A stretch of 64,000 nucleotides of DNA, taken from positions 1-64,000 of the forward strand of contig UCNE01000017.1 of assembly GCA_900473685.1 (NCBI GenBank), given 5' to 3'. This document shows positions 25,858-34,497 of this stretch, one piece after another. The position numbers and the translations under genes were made by a program. Source of the stretch: Hyphomicrobiales bacterium (GTDB taxonomy: Bacteria > Pseudomonadota > Alphaproteobacteria > Rhizobiales > Rhizobiaceae). The notes below the pieces were generated by a model. That model did no database searches and was not told the DNA's origin. It saw only the letters and a list, made by a program, of their open reading frames with translations. Every line of letters starts with the position of its first letter. Within the stretch, counting starts at the first letter, position 1.

Positions 25858-26748
25858 ATGAGTGAACTCAATAGCCGCAGACTTGAAATCGACGCCTTGC
25901 GCGTCTTGCTGGCCGTTCGCCGCCATGGCGGTGTTACGCGTGCGGCAAAATCTTTGGGCCTCTCGCAATCGGCCGTGAGCCACAAGATCAAGCGGCTGGA
26001 AGGCAGCCTTGATTGTGATCTTCTAAGCCGCAAACCGGGCGCTGCGGTCTTTACGGCTGCCGGAGAGGATTTGCTCGATTATGCCGAGCGCATTCTCGGC
26101 CTCCATGACGAAGCGCTGCTCAGCTTGACGAAAACGCCGCTCGCAGGCCGCATCGCGCTGGGGCTGACCGAAGATACGACCTGCACCGATCTCGCCCGCA
26201 TACTGGGGCGGTTTCGCCGTCTGCACCCGCATGTCGCGGTGCGCACCAAGGTCCGGATGAGTCTGGTCCTGCGGGCCATGCTGGAGCGGGGCGAGCTGGA
26301 CGCCGCGATCATACAGATTTTCGCGCACGAGGTCCGCCCGACAGACGTCGTCCTTTTTAGAGAGCAGCTGCATTGGGTCAAACATCCCGACGTCATCCTG
26401 CCGCCGGATGGTCCCATCCCATTTCTGTCCTTCGACGACGAATGCTTCTACCGGCAGTGGGCGTTCGACATCGGCCAGGACGGCGACCTTTTCCTCGAGA
26501 CCGTCTTTGAGTGCGCCAGCGCCGCCGGGATTGTCGCGGCGGTCACATCGGCGCTCGGCGTTGCGCTGCTCAGCGAACGCCATCTCCGCCCCGAGATGAG
26601 CATTGTCACCACCCCGCTGCCAACGCCTCCGGCCTTGGCCTACGTGGTTCGCCGGGCACGCAAGTCCCGCAATCCCGCGCTGGACACGCTTGTCGCCGAA
26701 ATCGAAACCGAAGTGCGCCGGCATGGCGGCCTGTCTTTGGCCAGCTGA
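25858..26748 (+). CDS. LysR family transcriptional regulator
   Basis: A 296-residue LysR-type regulator. The helix-turn-helix is in LLAVRRHGGVTRAAKSLGLS and QSAVSHKIKRLEGSLDCDLL. The effector domain includes GRIALGLTEDTTCTDLARIL and AAVTSALGVALLSERHL. MSELNSRRLEIDAL at 25858 is the chosen start, with GAGAG upstream. Residues around position 150-200 (EQLHWVKHPDVILPPDGPIP) are reminiscent of regulators of amino-acid or aromatic metabolism, but no inducer can be named. It is divergent from the EamA exporter. Confidence 0.88.
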   Translation: MSELNSRRLEIDALRVLLAVRRHGGVTRAAKSLGLSQSAVSHKIKRLEGSLDCDLLSRKPGAAVFTAAGEDLLDYAERILGLHDEALLSLTKTPLAGRIALGLTEDTTCTDLARILGRFRRLHPHVAVRTKVRMSLVLRAMLERGELDAAIIQIFAHEVRPTDVVLFREQLHWVKHPDVILPPDGPIPFLSFDDECFYRQWAFDIGQDGDLFLETVFECASAAGIVAAVTSALGVALLSERHLRPEMSIVTTPLPTPPALAYVVRRARKSRNPALDTLVAEIETEVRRHGGLSLAS

Positions 26749-26785
26749 CCTGCCGGCTTGCCGGACCGCTTGGCCGCACCGCGTC

Positions 26786-27259
26786 TCAGCCGCGCCGCGC
26801 CGCTTCGATCACCGCGACGTCGATCTTCTTCATGGTCATCATCGCATCGAAGGCCCGCTTTGCTTCGCCGCCGCCTGCCGCCATCGCTTCCATCAGGACG
26901 CGCGGCGTAATCTGCCAGGACACGCCCCACTTGTCCTTGCACCAGCCGCATTCGCTTTCCTGGCCGCCATTGCCGACAATGGCGTTCCAGTAGCGGTCGG
27001 TTTCCTCCTGATCGTCCGTTGAGATCTGAAAGGAGAAGGCTTCGTCTTGCTTGAATGCGGGGCCTCCATTCAAGCCGATACAAGCAACACCGGCAACCGT
27101 GAATTCAACGACCAGCACGTCCCCCTGCTTTCCGTCCGGAAAGTCTCCGGGCGCCCGCATGACGGCACCCACCGCACTGTCGGGAAATGTCTCGGCGTAG
27201 AAACGGGCGGCGGCCTCGGCATCCCTGTCGTACCATAAGCAGATGGTATTCTTTGCCAT
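26786..27259 (-). CDS. VOC family protein (PhnB/3-dmu-9_3-mt type)
   Basis: A 157-residue vicinal oxygen chelate fold protein of the group annotated as 3-demethylubiquinone-9 3-methyltransferase-like or PhnB-like. Characteristic stretches are ICLWYDRDAEAAARFYAETF, LNGGPAFKQDEAFSFQISTD and CGWCKDKWGVSWQITPRVLM. It binds metal or substrate in related proteins, but the activity is unknown and the methyltransferase label in databases is not well founded. It sits convergent with the LysR gene. Confidence 0.88.
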   Translation of the reverse strand: MAKNTICLWYDRDAEAAARFYAETFPDSAVGAVMRAPGDFPDGKQGDVLVVEFTVAGVACIGLNGGPAFKQDEAFSFQISTDDQEETDRYWNAIVGNGGQESECGWCKDKWGVSWQITPRVLMEAMAAGGGEAKRAFDAMMTMKKIDVAVIEAARRG

Positions 27260-27361
27260 TGCAGTGTCCTTTAGCGCTTCGTTCTTCGGTTCCAGCCAGA
27301 ACTAAGAGTCGAACCGGATTTTTCCAGCCTCAGGCGTTCGAAATGCCATCCGGGCGTATCT

Positions 27362-27844
27362 TTATGCGATAGCGATGATCTCCAGTTCCTGATCGCTGGC
27401 GCCAACGATGTCGCCAACGGCCTTGCCTGCCAGCCGCCGTGCGACCGGCGAGACATAGGAAATCGATCCGGCCTTGGGATCGGCCTCATCCTCACCGACA
27501 ATCCGGTAGGTCTGCACACGCCCATCGTTACGGCCGAACGTCACCGTGCTGCCGAAAGCAACCGTGCCGGTCGACGCTGGGGCGGCGACAACCTCTGCCG
27601 TATGAACCCGGGCGGCAAAATAGCGGGCATCGCGCATGGGGGTTGCCGTCTGCCGCCGCCGTTCATTGACATCCTCGATGACGCTTGCGGCCTCATAGGC
27701 CGCACGGGCTTGCTCAAGCTGCAGCTCCAGCGCCTTTAGCCCGGCCTGCGTCACCCGGTTCGGGTGCGGGGAAATCGGACGGTCCGGCATATGGGTTTCC
27801 GCAGCCGTTTCGGCACTGTCATCCTTGGCAAAAGCAACACTCAA
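27362..27844 (-). CDS. GreA/GreB-family protein with altered tip
   Basis: A 160-residue GreA-type protein that binds the RNA polymerase secondary channel. The C-terminal FKBP-like domain is well conserved (FGSTVTF, QTYRIVGEDEADPKAGSISY, SPVARRLAGKAVGD). The N-terminal coiled coil is recognisable (GLKALELQLEQARAAYEAAS), but at its tip the E. coli GreA acidic residues D41 and E44 align with T68 and R71. It may therefore bind polymerase without promoting RNA cleavage. A TTG at 27844 with GGAG eight bases upstream gives the start MSVAFAKDD; an ATG at 27790 is the alternative. Confidence 0.82.
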   Translation of the reverse strand: MSVAFAKDDSAETAAETHMPDRPISPHPNRVTQAGLKALELQLEQARAAYEAASVIEDVNERRRQTATPMRDARYFAARVHTAEVVAAPASTGTVAFGSTVTFGRNDGRVQTYRIVGEDEADPKAGSISYVSPVARRLAGKAVGDIVGASDQELEIIAIA

Positions 27845-28346
27845 TTTCAAAACTCCGTCTCGGTGCGACGCTCTTCAGGCGCACGCGCAGTAACCGCGTG
27901 TTTGTCAGAACCGCGTATCGGGTGGCAAGGGATGATCCACCGATCGTCCACCAGCGGGCGCCCGCGCCGGCCCGCGTTATTCTCCCGGCAATAAGCATAG
28001 CATGAACCTGTCCGTTATCCTCCACGTGCCGCCGGTAAAATTTGGAAATGGCATCTGGACCGCATGCAACCGCCTTTGTCATCGGCACTTTCCAGCGCCT
28101 CGGCCAAGTAAACCGAACCAGCAAACCCACGGCAGATTTTCCGGGCGTGGTTATAGGCCGTTGAGGAAGGCGGCGATCTCCCTCTTCTCCCCATCGGGGA
28201 GAATTGGGAATGCGACCTCCCCCTTGAGGACGGAGGTCGCCACGCAGTCGCGGCTGGTGGTGACCACTACAAACCCCAAGCGTAACCCCGTGACAGCCCC
28301 GCATGGATCGGCTAAACCAAGCCCCGCGAAACAACAGGCTTTCTTG
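27845..28346. other. 502-base intergenic region before dapE
   Basis: No convincing gene was found on either strand. The left part holds the leader of the GreA-like gene; the right part holds the palindromic element at 28185-28240 and the dapE upstream region. Open frames crossing it are compositionally poor and overlap real genes. Confidence 0.5.
28185..28240. repeat. RIME-like palindromic intergenic element
   Basis: Two tandem inverted repeats: TTCTCCCC / GGGGAGAA (28185-28192 and 28196-28203) and GCGACCTCC / GGAGGTCGC (28212-28220 and 28232-28240). This two-palindrome layout recalls the Rhizobium-specific intergenic mosaic elements (RIME). The family assignment needs a comparison with the genome. 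Confidence 0.5.
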
Positions 28347-29540
28347 ATGACCGCTATCGATCCCGTCGCCAATCTCTCCGCCCTGATCCGTTGCCCGTCC
28401 GTGACGCCTGCCGAGGGCGGTGCACTGACAGCGCTCGAAGCGATGCTCAAGCCGCTCGGCTTCACGGTTGATCGGGTGATGGCGACTGAAGAGGGCACGC
28501 CGGACATCGAAAATCTTTATGCCCGGCTTGGCACCGGCGGCCCGCACCTGATGTTTGCCGGCCATACCGATGTCGTGCCGGTTGGCGACGAGAGCGCCTG
28601 GACGCATGGTCCATTTTCCGCCGATATTGCCGGTGGCGAAATGTACGGCCGCGGCGCCGTCGACATGAAGGGCGGTATCGCCTGTTTTGCCGCCGCCGTT
28701 GCCCGTCACATCGATAAACATGGGGCGCCGGAGGGCTCGATCTCGTTCCTGATCACCGGCGACGAGGAAGGCCCGGCGATCAACGGCACCACCAAGCTGC
28801 TCGAATGGGCGGCCGCCAGGGGCGAGCGCTGGGATGCTTGCCTGGTTGGCGAACCGACCAATCCCGACCATCTCGGCGACACGATCAAGATCGGCCGCCG
28901 TGGCTCGCTATCAGGAACCATTACCGTGCACGGCGTTCAGGGCCATGCCGCCTATCCGCATCTGGCCGACAGCCCGGTGCGCGGCATCCTGTCTCTCACT
29001 CGGGCGCTGATGGACCCGCCTTTCGATGGCGGAACCGACAATTTCCAGCCGTCCAATCTTGAGGTGACGACGATCGACGTCGCCAACAAGGCTGTCAACG
29101 TCATTCCGTCCAAGGCATCGGCGAGCTTCAACATCCGCTTCAACGACACCTGGGAAGCCGACAACCTGAGGGCCGAGATCATCGCCCGTCTCGATCGTGC
29201 CGCAGCCGAAAGCCCGCTTCGTCCGGGCCGCCCGCCGGTCCGCTATGATCTCACCTGGAGTGAACGTCCGAGCCACGTCTTCCTCACCCGCAACAACGCC
29301 CTGATCGCCTCGTTATCGGGTGCTGTCGAGGCCGTCACCGGCCGTGAGCCGAAACTGTCGACAACCGGCGGCACGTCGGATGCGCGCTTCATCAAGGATT
29401 ACTGCCCGGTGGTCGAGTTCGGCCTTGTCGGCCAGACCATGCACATGGTCGATGAGCGTGTAGCCGTCGCGGATCTCGAAACCCTGACGCAGATCTACGA
29501 AACCTTCATCAGCCGCTGGTTTGGCCATGCCGCAGATTGA
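28347..29540 (+). CDS. dapE: Succinyl-diaminopimelate desuccinylase
   Basis: DapE hydrolyses N-succinyl-LL-diaminopimelate in lysine and cell-wall synthesis, using two zinc ions. The 397-residue M20 peptidase-family protein shows the metal ligands in LMFAGHTDVVPVGD, RGAVDMKGG and LITGDEEGPAINGT, and the late histidine in VGQTMHMVDE. The lid/dimerisation domain lies between about residues 180 and 300. The ATG at 28347 starts MTAIDPVANLSALIRCPSVT, as in homologues. It overlaps the following membrane protein gene by 14 bases. Confidence 0.96.
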   Translation: MTAIDPVANLSALIRCPSVTPAEGGALTALEAMLKPLGFTVDRVMATEEGTPDIENLYARLGTGGPHLMFAGHTDVVPVGDESAWTHGPFSADIAGGEMYGRGAVDMKGGIACFAAAVARHIDKHGAPEGSISFLITGDEEGPAINGTTKLLEWAAARGERWDACLVGEPTNPDHLGDTIKIGRRGSLSGTITVHGVQGHAAYPHLADSPVRGILSLTRALMDPPFDGGTDNFQPSNLEVTTIDVANKAVNVIPSKASASFNIRFNDTWEADNLRAEIIARLDRAAAESPLRPGRPPVRYDLTWSERPSHVFLTRNNALIASLSGAVEAVTGREPKLSTTGGTSDARFIKDYCPVVEFGLVGQTMHMVDERVAVADLETLTQIYETFISRWFGHAAD

Positions 29541-30141
29541 GGAAATCGGTGCCTATCTGAGAGGTGTCTGGCTGCTGATCCTGGGCGACAGGAGCGGCTT
29601 CGACTGGCTCGACATCACCGCGACCGGCGTCTGGCGCTCGTTTGCCGCTTTCCTCTGGTGCCTGCCGGCCATGGCGGTCGGCTGGGCGGCATGGCGGATG
29701 TTTTACCTGGAGCAGATGCCGCCAGGCACAGAAACTGGGCTTGGCTTCATTTTGAAGCTGTTTCTCGTCGACGTGACGATGTGGATTGTGCCCCTGGTGC
29801 TGGTGTCGGTGCTGGCAAAGCCGCTCGGCTATGCCGGATTGCTCGCCCCGATCATCATCAGCACCAACTGGCTGGCCGTCCCGACCGTCTATGCCATGGC
29901 TGTTCCACTGGCGATCCGGCTGGTCATGCCGGGTGGACAGGGACTGGCATACCTGCTGTCTCTGATCCTGCTTCTGGCCAGTTTCACGGTGATTTTCAGG
30001 CTGGTGAGGACAGTGACCAACAACCAGCTGCTGCTCGCCTCAACGATCTCGGCTCTGCTGATCCTGCCATCGCTGATGTTGAGCGAAGCCCTGCCGCCAT
30101 TGCTCGGCCTGATGCCGATCTATGCCGCAACCCTTCAGTAA
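29527..30141 (+). CDS. Hypothetical multi-pass membrane protein
   Basis: A 204-residue protein with about five hydrophobic segments ([60 protein letters not shown], and near the end [20 protein letters not shown]). It starts [20 protein letters not shown] and has an aromatic-rich segment [19 protein letters not shown]. Homologues of unknown function follow dapE in other Rhizobiales. It overlaps dapE by 14 bases and is probably translated with it. Its 3' end overlaps the convergent truA by seven bases. Confidence 0.8.
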   Translation: MPQIEEIGAYLRGVWLLILGDRSGFDWLDITATGVWRSFAAFLWCLPAMAVGWAAWRMFYLEQMPPGTETGLGFILKLFLVDVTMWIVPLVLVSVLAKPLGYAGLLAPIIISTNWLAVPTVYAMAVPLAIRLVMPGGQGLAYLLSLILLLASFTVIFRLVRTVTNNQLLLASTISALLILPSLMLSEALPPLLGLMPIYAATLQ

Positions 30142-30878
30142 TCGACCTGCATGAAATAAAGCCCCTCCGGCGGCGCAACCGGACCGCAGGCCTTGCGGTC
30201 CTTCGCCTCCAGTGCCGCCCGCACGTCATCCGGCGTCCACCGCCCGTCACCAACCATTTTTAGCGTGCCTGCAAAGGAGCGGATCTGGTTGTGCAGAAAG
30301 CTCTGCGCCGTCGCCCGGATTTCGATGACATCGCCATCCCGCGTCACGTCCAGCCGGTCGAGCGTTCGCCACGGACTGTTGGCCTGGCAATGGGTCGAGC
30401 GGAACGTGGTGAAATCGTGATAACCGACCAGCCTCTGGGCCGCCGCGTGCATCGCCTCATGATCGAGCGGCTTCGACACCCACCACGCACGCTTCGCCTC
30501 CAGCGCTAAGGGCGATGGCCGCGAAATGATGCGGTAGAGATAATGCCGTCTCAATGCTGAAAAACGGGCATCGAACTCGTCCGGCATCTCCGCCGCCTCG
30601 ATGATCGACACCTGTTGTCCGGCCTGGCCGAGATAGGCATTCAGCGCATTGCGCAGCGTTTCCGGCTTCCAGGCCCGCGAGAGATCCACATGCGCCACCT
30701 GGCCCCGGGCATGCACACCGGAATCGGTACGCCCCGCCCCTCGGATCAGAGCCGATTCGCGGGTCAGCGCCAGGATTGCCTTTTCAACAGCACCCTGCAC
30801 CGACGGTCCATTATCCTGCCGCTGCCAGCCGACATAGTTGGAGCCATCATACTCGATGAGCAGGCGGAAACGCGGCAT
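30135..30878 (-). CDS. truA: tRNA pseudouridine(38-40) synthase
   Basis: TruA converts U38-U40 of tRNA anticodon stems to pseudouridine. The 247-residue protein has the conserved start [19 protein letters not shown], the catalytic aspartate D52 in [20 protein letters not shown], and later RRHYLYRI and [13 protein letters not shown] motifs. Its ATG overlaps the fmt stop by one base (TGATG), so fmt and truA are one operon, as usual in this order. Confidence 0.96.
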   Translation of the reverse strand: MPRFRLLIEYDGSNYVGWQRQDNGPSVQGAVEKAILALTRESALIRGAGRTDSGVHARGQVAHVDLSRAWKPETLRNALNAYLGQAGQQVSIIEAAEMPDEFDARFSALRRHYLYRIISRPSPLALEAKRAWWVSKPLDHEAMHAAAQRLVGYHDFTTFRSTHCQANSPWRTLDRLDVTRDGDVIEIRATAQSFLHNQIRSFAGTLKMVGDGRWTPDDVRAALEAKDRKACGPVAPPEGLYFMQVDY

Positions 30879-31813
30879 CAGGAAAGCCTTGTGCCGGCAG
30901 GAATCGGCGTGCCGCGCCTAAAATCCTCGGCACCCAGCACCTTGCCGCCCGCCTTCTGCAGCCGAGTCAGCCGCACCGACCCGTCGCCGCAGGCAATCGT
31001 CAGATCGTCGAACAGCGCCGTTCCGGTCTCGCCACCGGCGGTCTCGACCACAGAGGAGAGAACCTTGACCCGCTCCGGCTTGCCATTGATCTCCAGTTCA
31101 AACCAGGCACCCGGAAAGGGCGACAGCCCACGAATGTGATTGTGAACTTCCGTAGCTGTCTTGGAAAAATCGATGCGTGTCTCGGCCTTGCTGATCTTGG
31201 CGGCATAAAGGACGCCCGTCTCCGGTTGAGGAGTCAGCGGCAAGTCGCCACCGTCAAGCTTTTCCATCGCTTCTTTCATCAGACCGGCACCGGCCAGCAT
31301 CAGCCTGTCATGCAGTTCACCAGCCGTCATATCGTTGCCAATGGCGACGACCTTGGTCAGCGCCACATCGCCGGTATCGAGCCCCTTGTCCATCTTCATC
31401 ACCATCATGCCGGTCTCATGGTCGCCTGCCATGATTGCCCGCTGGATCGGTGCCGCACCCCGCCAGCGCGGCAGAAGCGAGGCGTGGCCGTTGTAGCACC
31501 CAAGCCGGGTACCGTTCAGAATCTCCTCCGGCAAAAGCAGCCCGTACGCCACGACAACGGCGACATCGGCATCGAACGCGCGAAAGGTCTCACGGTCCGC
31601 CGCGTCCTTGAAATTGACGGGCGTCAGCACTTCGATGCCGAGCAGTTCGGCGGCCTGATGGACCGGCGATTTCTGCAGGTCGAGACCACGGCGTCCGCCG
31701 GGCCGTGGCGGCTGGGTGTAGACGGCAACGATCGTGTGGCCGGCCTCGGCCAGTGCCGCCAGCGTCGGCACTGAAAACTCCGGCGTTCCCATGAAGATGA
31801 TGCGAAGCGGCAT
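30878..31813 (-). CDS. fmt: Methionyl-tRNA formyltransferase
   Basis: Fmt formylates initiator Met-tRNA using 10-formyltetrahydrofolate. Its 311 residues include the start [20 protein letters not shown], the active-site segment [27 protein letters not shown] and the C-terminal tRNA-binding domain from about residue 205. In most bacteria def lies directly upstream of fmt. Here a toxin-antitoxin pair separates them: the toxin stop lies 22 bases before the fmt ATG. Confidence 0.97.
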   Translation of the reverse strand: MPLRIIFMGTPEFSVPTLAALAEAGHTIVAVYTQPPRPGGRRGLDLQKSPVHQAAELLGIEVLTPVNFKDAADRETFRAFDADVAVVVAYGLLLPEEILNGTRLGCYNGHASLLPRWRGAAPIQRAIMAGDHETGMMVMKMDKGLDTGDVALTKVVAIGNDMTAGELHDRLMLAGAGLMKEAMEKLDGGDLPLTPQPETGVLYAAKISKAETRIDFSKTATEVHNHIRGLSPFPGAWFELEINGKPERVKVLSSVVETAGGETGTALFDDLTIACGDGSVRLTRLQKAGGKVLGAEDFRRGTPIPAGTRLS

Positions 31814-31835
31814 GGCGCGCGGTTCCCCGTTCTGA

Positions 31836-32255
31836 TCAGGCCTCTTCAAACGGGTTTACGAGCGTCAAATCAAGCCCCTCGAAGTCTTTTGTATTGCGCG
31901 TCGCCAGCGTCGCGTCGTGGGACAGGCAGATCGCGGCGATCATGGCGTCCTTGGTTTCCATCGCTCTTCCCGCCTTCTGTCGATGAGCGGCAAGGGCGCC
32001 ATATCGCCCGGCTGCGGTTTGCGAGAAGCTCAAAATTCGTCCGGAGAACTCGCTCTCGATGCGCATGAAAGTCTGGCGTAGGCTCTCTTGCCGGGCACTC
32101 GGATCCAGCAAGGCGATACCGAAGTGAATTTCCGCCAATGCAATCGCCGTCAGAAAAACCACTTCACTGTCATAGCCGTCCAACCATCGAAGGATGCGCT
32201 CGCTATGATGCCGTCCCTGAAGTTCGGAAATGACGTTGGTATCGAGAACGATCAT
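31836..32255 (-). CDS. PIN-domain toxin, VapC/FitB type
   Basis: A 139-residue PIN-domain ribonuclease of type II toxin-antitoxin systems, closest by eye to FitB/VapC. The acidic active-site residues are D5 ([12 protein letters not shown]), E42 ([12 protein letters not shown]), D103 ([11 protein letters not shown]) and D124 ([10 protein letters not shown]). It overlaps its antitoxin gene by four bases (ATGA). It lies between fmt and def on the same strand. The product would be held inactive by the antitoxin and would cleave RNA when released. Confidence 0.92.
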   Translation of the reverse strand: MIVLDTNVISELQGRHHSERILRWLDGYDSEVVFLTAIALAEIHFGIALLDPSARQESLRQTFMRIESEFSGRILSFSQTAAGRYGALAAHRQKAGRAMETKDAMIAAICLSHDATLATRNTKDFEGLDLTLVNPFEEA

Positions 32256-32512
32256 GTAAAATCCGGCGGAGTACGATCGGGCTGCTTGCGAAAAGCATCG
32301 ATGGCGCGCAACTCGTCATCCTCGAATTTCGCATTACCCAAAACAGCGCGAAGCCGCTGCCCAGCCGTTTGCCCGTGATCCTGCTCTTTCTCCAGCGCAG
32401 CGCGAATCTGGGCAATGGCTTCCTCCGAAAGACTGCGGCCATTGCGGCGCGCACTTTCCTGCAGCTCGACCTTCAAGGCATCGTCAATTCCGCGAAGAAG
32501 CAGATCGCCCAT
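32252..32512 (-). CDS. Antitoxin, FitA-like ribbon-helix-helix
   Basis: An 86-residue antitoxin. The N-terminal ribbon-helix-helix DNA-binding part is visible (MGDLLLRGIDDALKVELQES, then RRNGRSLSEEAIAQIRAAL). The acidic C-terminus (FEDDELRAIDAF) would plug the PIN toxin. It starts at an ATG at 32512; a TTG six bases upstream is possible. A perfect palindrome just upstream (32524-32548) should be its operator. The gene precedes its toxin, the usual order. Confidence 0.9.
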   Translation of the reverse strand: MGDLLLRGIDDALKVELQESARRNGRSLSEEAIAQIRAALEKEQDHGQTAGQRLRAVLGNAKFEDDELRAIDAFRKQPDRTPPDFT

Positions 32513-32523
32513 GCGCAACCTCC

Positions 32524-32548
32524 ACTATGATATCACTGATATCATAGT
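32524..32548 (-). promoter_or_regulatory. Operator palindrome of the toxin-antitoxin operon
   Basis: A perfect 11-bp inverted repeat with a 3-base centre (ACTATGATATC-ACT-GATATCATAGT) located 12-36 bases upstream of the antitoxin ATG and downstream of def. Ribbon-helix-helix antitoxins usually bind such sites to repress their own operon. It is AT-rich and may overlap the -10 region. Confidence 0.75.
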
Positions 32549-32577
32549 CCCGCAGGCTCAGGTTTTCAACGGAAGCG

Positions 32578-33102
32578 TCAGATCGCCTTGGCGCCGCGGG
32601 TCTTGGCGGCCTTGGTGAACTTGCGGATCACCATTTCGCGCTTGAGCTTGGAAATGTGGTCGATGAACAGCACGCCGTTCAGATGATCGATCTCGTGCTG
32701 CAGGCAGGTCGCCAGAAGGCCGTCAGCCTTGGCCGTCAGCTTCTTTCCTTCGAGATCGATATACTCGACAGTAATCGTCGCCGGCCGCTCGACCTCGGCA
32801 TAATAATCCGGGATCGACAGGCAGCCTTCTTCGTAGACCGACAGCTCGTCCGACGTCGTCAGGATCTTCGGGTTGATGAAGACCAGCGGCTGCTTGTCCT
32901 CTCCCTCCTTCGAGACGTCGATGACCAGCATCTGGCGCGGGACGCCGATCTGGATCGCAGCAAGGCCGATGCCGGGCGCATCGTACATCGTCTCCAGCAT
33001 ATCATCCGCCAGACGGCGAATATCGGCATCGACTGTTTCCACCTGCTGGGACAGCTGGCGCAACACGGGATCGGGAAGAATGATGAGCGGCTTGATGGTC
33101 AT
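32578..33102 (-). CDS. def: Peptide deformylase
   Basis: Def removes the formyl group from nascent proteins. The 174-residue enzyme has all three motifs: [10 protein letters not shown] (45-54), EGCLSIP with the metal ligand C94, and QHEIDH with H136, E137 and H140. It starts [16 protein letters not shown] at 33102; a longer upstream frame has no family support. It would normally be followed at once by fmt; here the toxin-antitoxin pair is inserted after it, 65 bases beyond its stop. Confidence 0.97.
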   Translation of the reverse strand: MTIKPLIILPDPVLRQLSQQVETVDADIRRLADDMLETMYDAPGIGLAAIQIGVPRQMLVIDVSKEGEDKQPLVFINPKILTTSDELSVYEEGCLSIPDYYAEVERPATITVEYIDLEGKKLTAKADGLLATCLQHEIDHLNGVLFIDHISKLKREMVIRKFTKAAKTRGAKAI

Positions 33103-33246
33103 CTGGCTCCCATAACCGATCTTTTGCGCCGATGGAATTCTCGTTTTCAAGATTTTTGCAGCAAATGCAGCAGTTTGTATCGATCGATTTACCAATGTTC
33201 TTGTTTTGATCTAGTCAGCAAAGCCGAATCCACCTAGGTTGCCCGG

Positions 33247-34446
33247 ATGGAACCGGCAATTCTCACCCTTGATCAGCCATTGTTCATCCTTGGCTCCTAT
33301 ACGGTCACGCTCGGCATGTGCCTGTTCGGCGCCGTCGTCATCCTGCTGTTTGCCGGTATTCCGGCGGTTCTCGGCAGGCGGCGCGACCGGCAGGCGGCTG
33401 TTGATGCAGAGCAGCGCATGACGGCGCTTCTTGCCGCGCAGACGGAGATGCAGGGCCGTATTGCTGCCATGGCCGATGTGTTCGGCGCCCGTCAGTCCGA
33501 GCTCAACCAGTCGATCAGCCAGCGGATCGACGGCATGACACACCGGCTTGGCACCTCGATTACCGAACAGACGAAGGCGACACACGAGAACCTGCGCCGG
33601 TTGCAGGAACGGCTGGCGGTCATCGACACCGCGCAGACCAACATCCAGTCGCTGGCCAAGGACATGGCCGGACTGCAAAGTATCCTGTCCAACAAGCAGA
33701 CGCGCGGTGCCTTTGGCCAGTCGCGCATGGAAACGATCATTGCCGACGGCCTGCCGATGGGCGCCTATGCCTTCCAGGCAACGCTTTCCAACGGCTCGCG
33801 GCCGGACTGCACCATCCGCATGCCGAACGGCCAGCCGGATCTGGTTATCGACGCGAAATTTCCGCTCGAGGGCTGGAATGCCATCCGCAGCGCCGAAAAT
33901 CCCGAGATAGTCCGTCAGGCGCAACAGCAGTTCCGGCGCGACATGGAGGTGCATATCCGGGATATTTCCGGGAAATACCTGATCCCCGGCGAGACCCAGG
34001 AAACGGCCTTTCTCTTCGTGCCCTCCGAATCGATCTTTGCCGAAATCCACGAGCATTTCGAAGGGATCGTCCAGAAGGCACACCGCTCGCGGATCGTCAT
34101 CGTTTCGCCGTCGCTGCTGATGCTATCGATCCAGGTTATCCAGGCCATTCTCAGGGATGCCCGGATGCGCGAGCAGGCGCACCTGATCCAGGGCGAAGTG
34201 ATCCGGTTGATGGAGGACCTGACCCGGCTCGACGACCGGGTGCGCAAGCTGCATGGCCATTTCCTCACCACCCAGAAGGATGTCGACGACATTCTGGTTT
34301 CCTCGGAAAAGCTCAAGAAGCGTGGCACGCGCATCGAGGCACTGGACCTGGAAACAGCCGGCGCGATGCCCGACGGCAAGCCCGATCAGAAATCCTTCGA
34401 TGCGCGCATGGGGCAATTGAAGCTGCGGGTGGTTGACGAGGACTGA
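33247..34446 (+). CDS. rmuC: DNA recombination protein RmuC
   Basis: RmuC-family protein, 399 residues, thought to be a nuclease-like factor limiting DNA inversion and rearrangement. An N-terminal membrane helix (TLGMCLFGAVVILLFAGIPA) is followed by a long coiled coil (about residues 50-140) and the conserved RmuC domain, with PDLVIDAKFPLEGWNAI, the FLFVPSESIFAEIHEHF segment and IVIVSPSLLMLSIQVIQAIL. The D-x-K pattern in VIDAKFPL resembles PD-(D/E)xK nucleases. It is divergent from def. Confidence 0.93.
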   Translation: MEPAILTLDQPLFILGSYTVTLGMCLFGAVVILLFAGIPAVLGRRRDRQAAVDAEQRMTALLAAQTEMQGRIAAMADVFGARQSELNQSISQRIDGMTHRLGTSITEQTKATHENLRRLQERLAVIDTAQTNIQSLAKDMAGLQSILSNKQTRGAFGQSRMETIIADGLPMGAYAFQATLSNGSRPDCTIRMPNGQPDLVIDAKFPLEGWNAIRSAENPEIVRQAQQQFRRDMEVHIRDISGKYLIPGETQETAFLFVPSESIFAEIHEHFEGIVQKAHRSRIVIVSPSLLMLSIQVIQAILRDARMREQAHLIQGEVIRLMEDLTRLDDRVRKLHGHFLTTQKDVDDILVSSEKLKKRGTRIEALDLETAGAMPDGKPDQKSFDARMGQLKLRVVDED

Positions 34447-34497
34447 CCCTGTCGGGCACTGTCCCGCGAAAATCGACTGCCCCGGGAGAGACTTCAG

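Noticed and set aside
27819..28871. A 350-codon open frame on the minus strand across the GreA leader, the palindromic gap and the dapE start
   Set aside because: It runs antisense to the well-supported dapE and includes the intergenic repeat; its protein has no family features and is rich in arginine and glycine as expected of a shadow frame.
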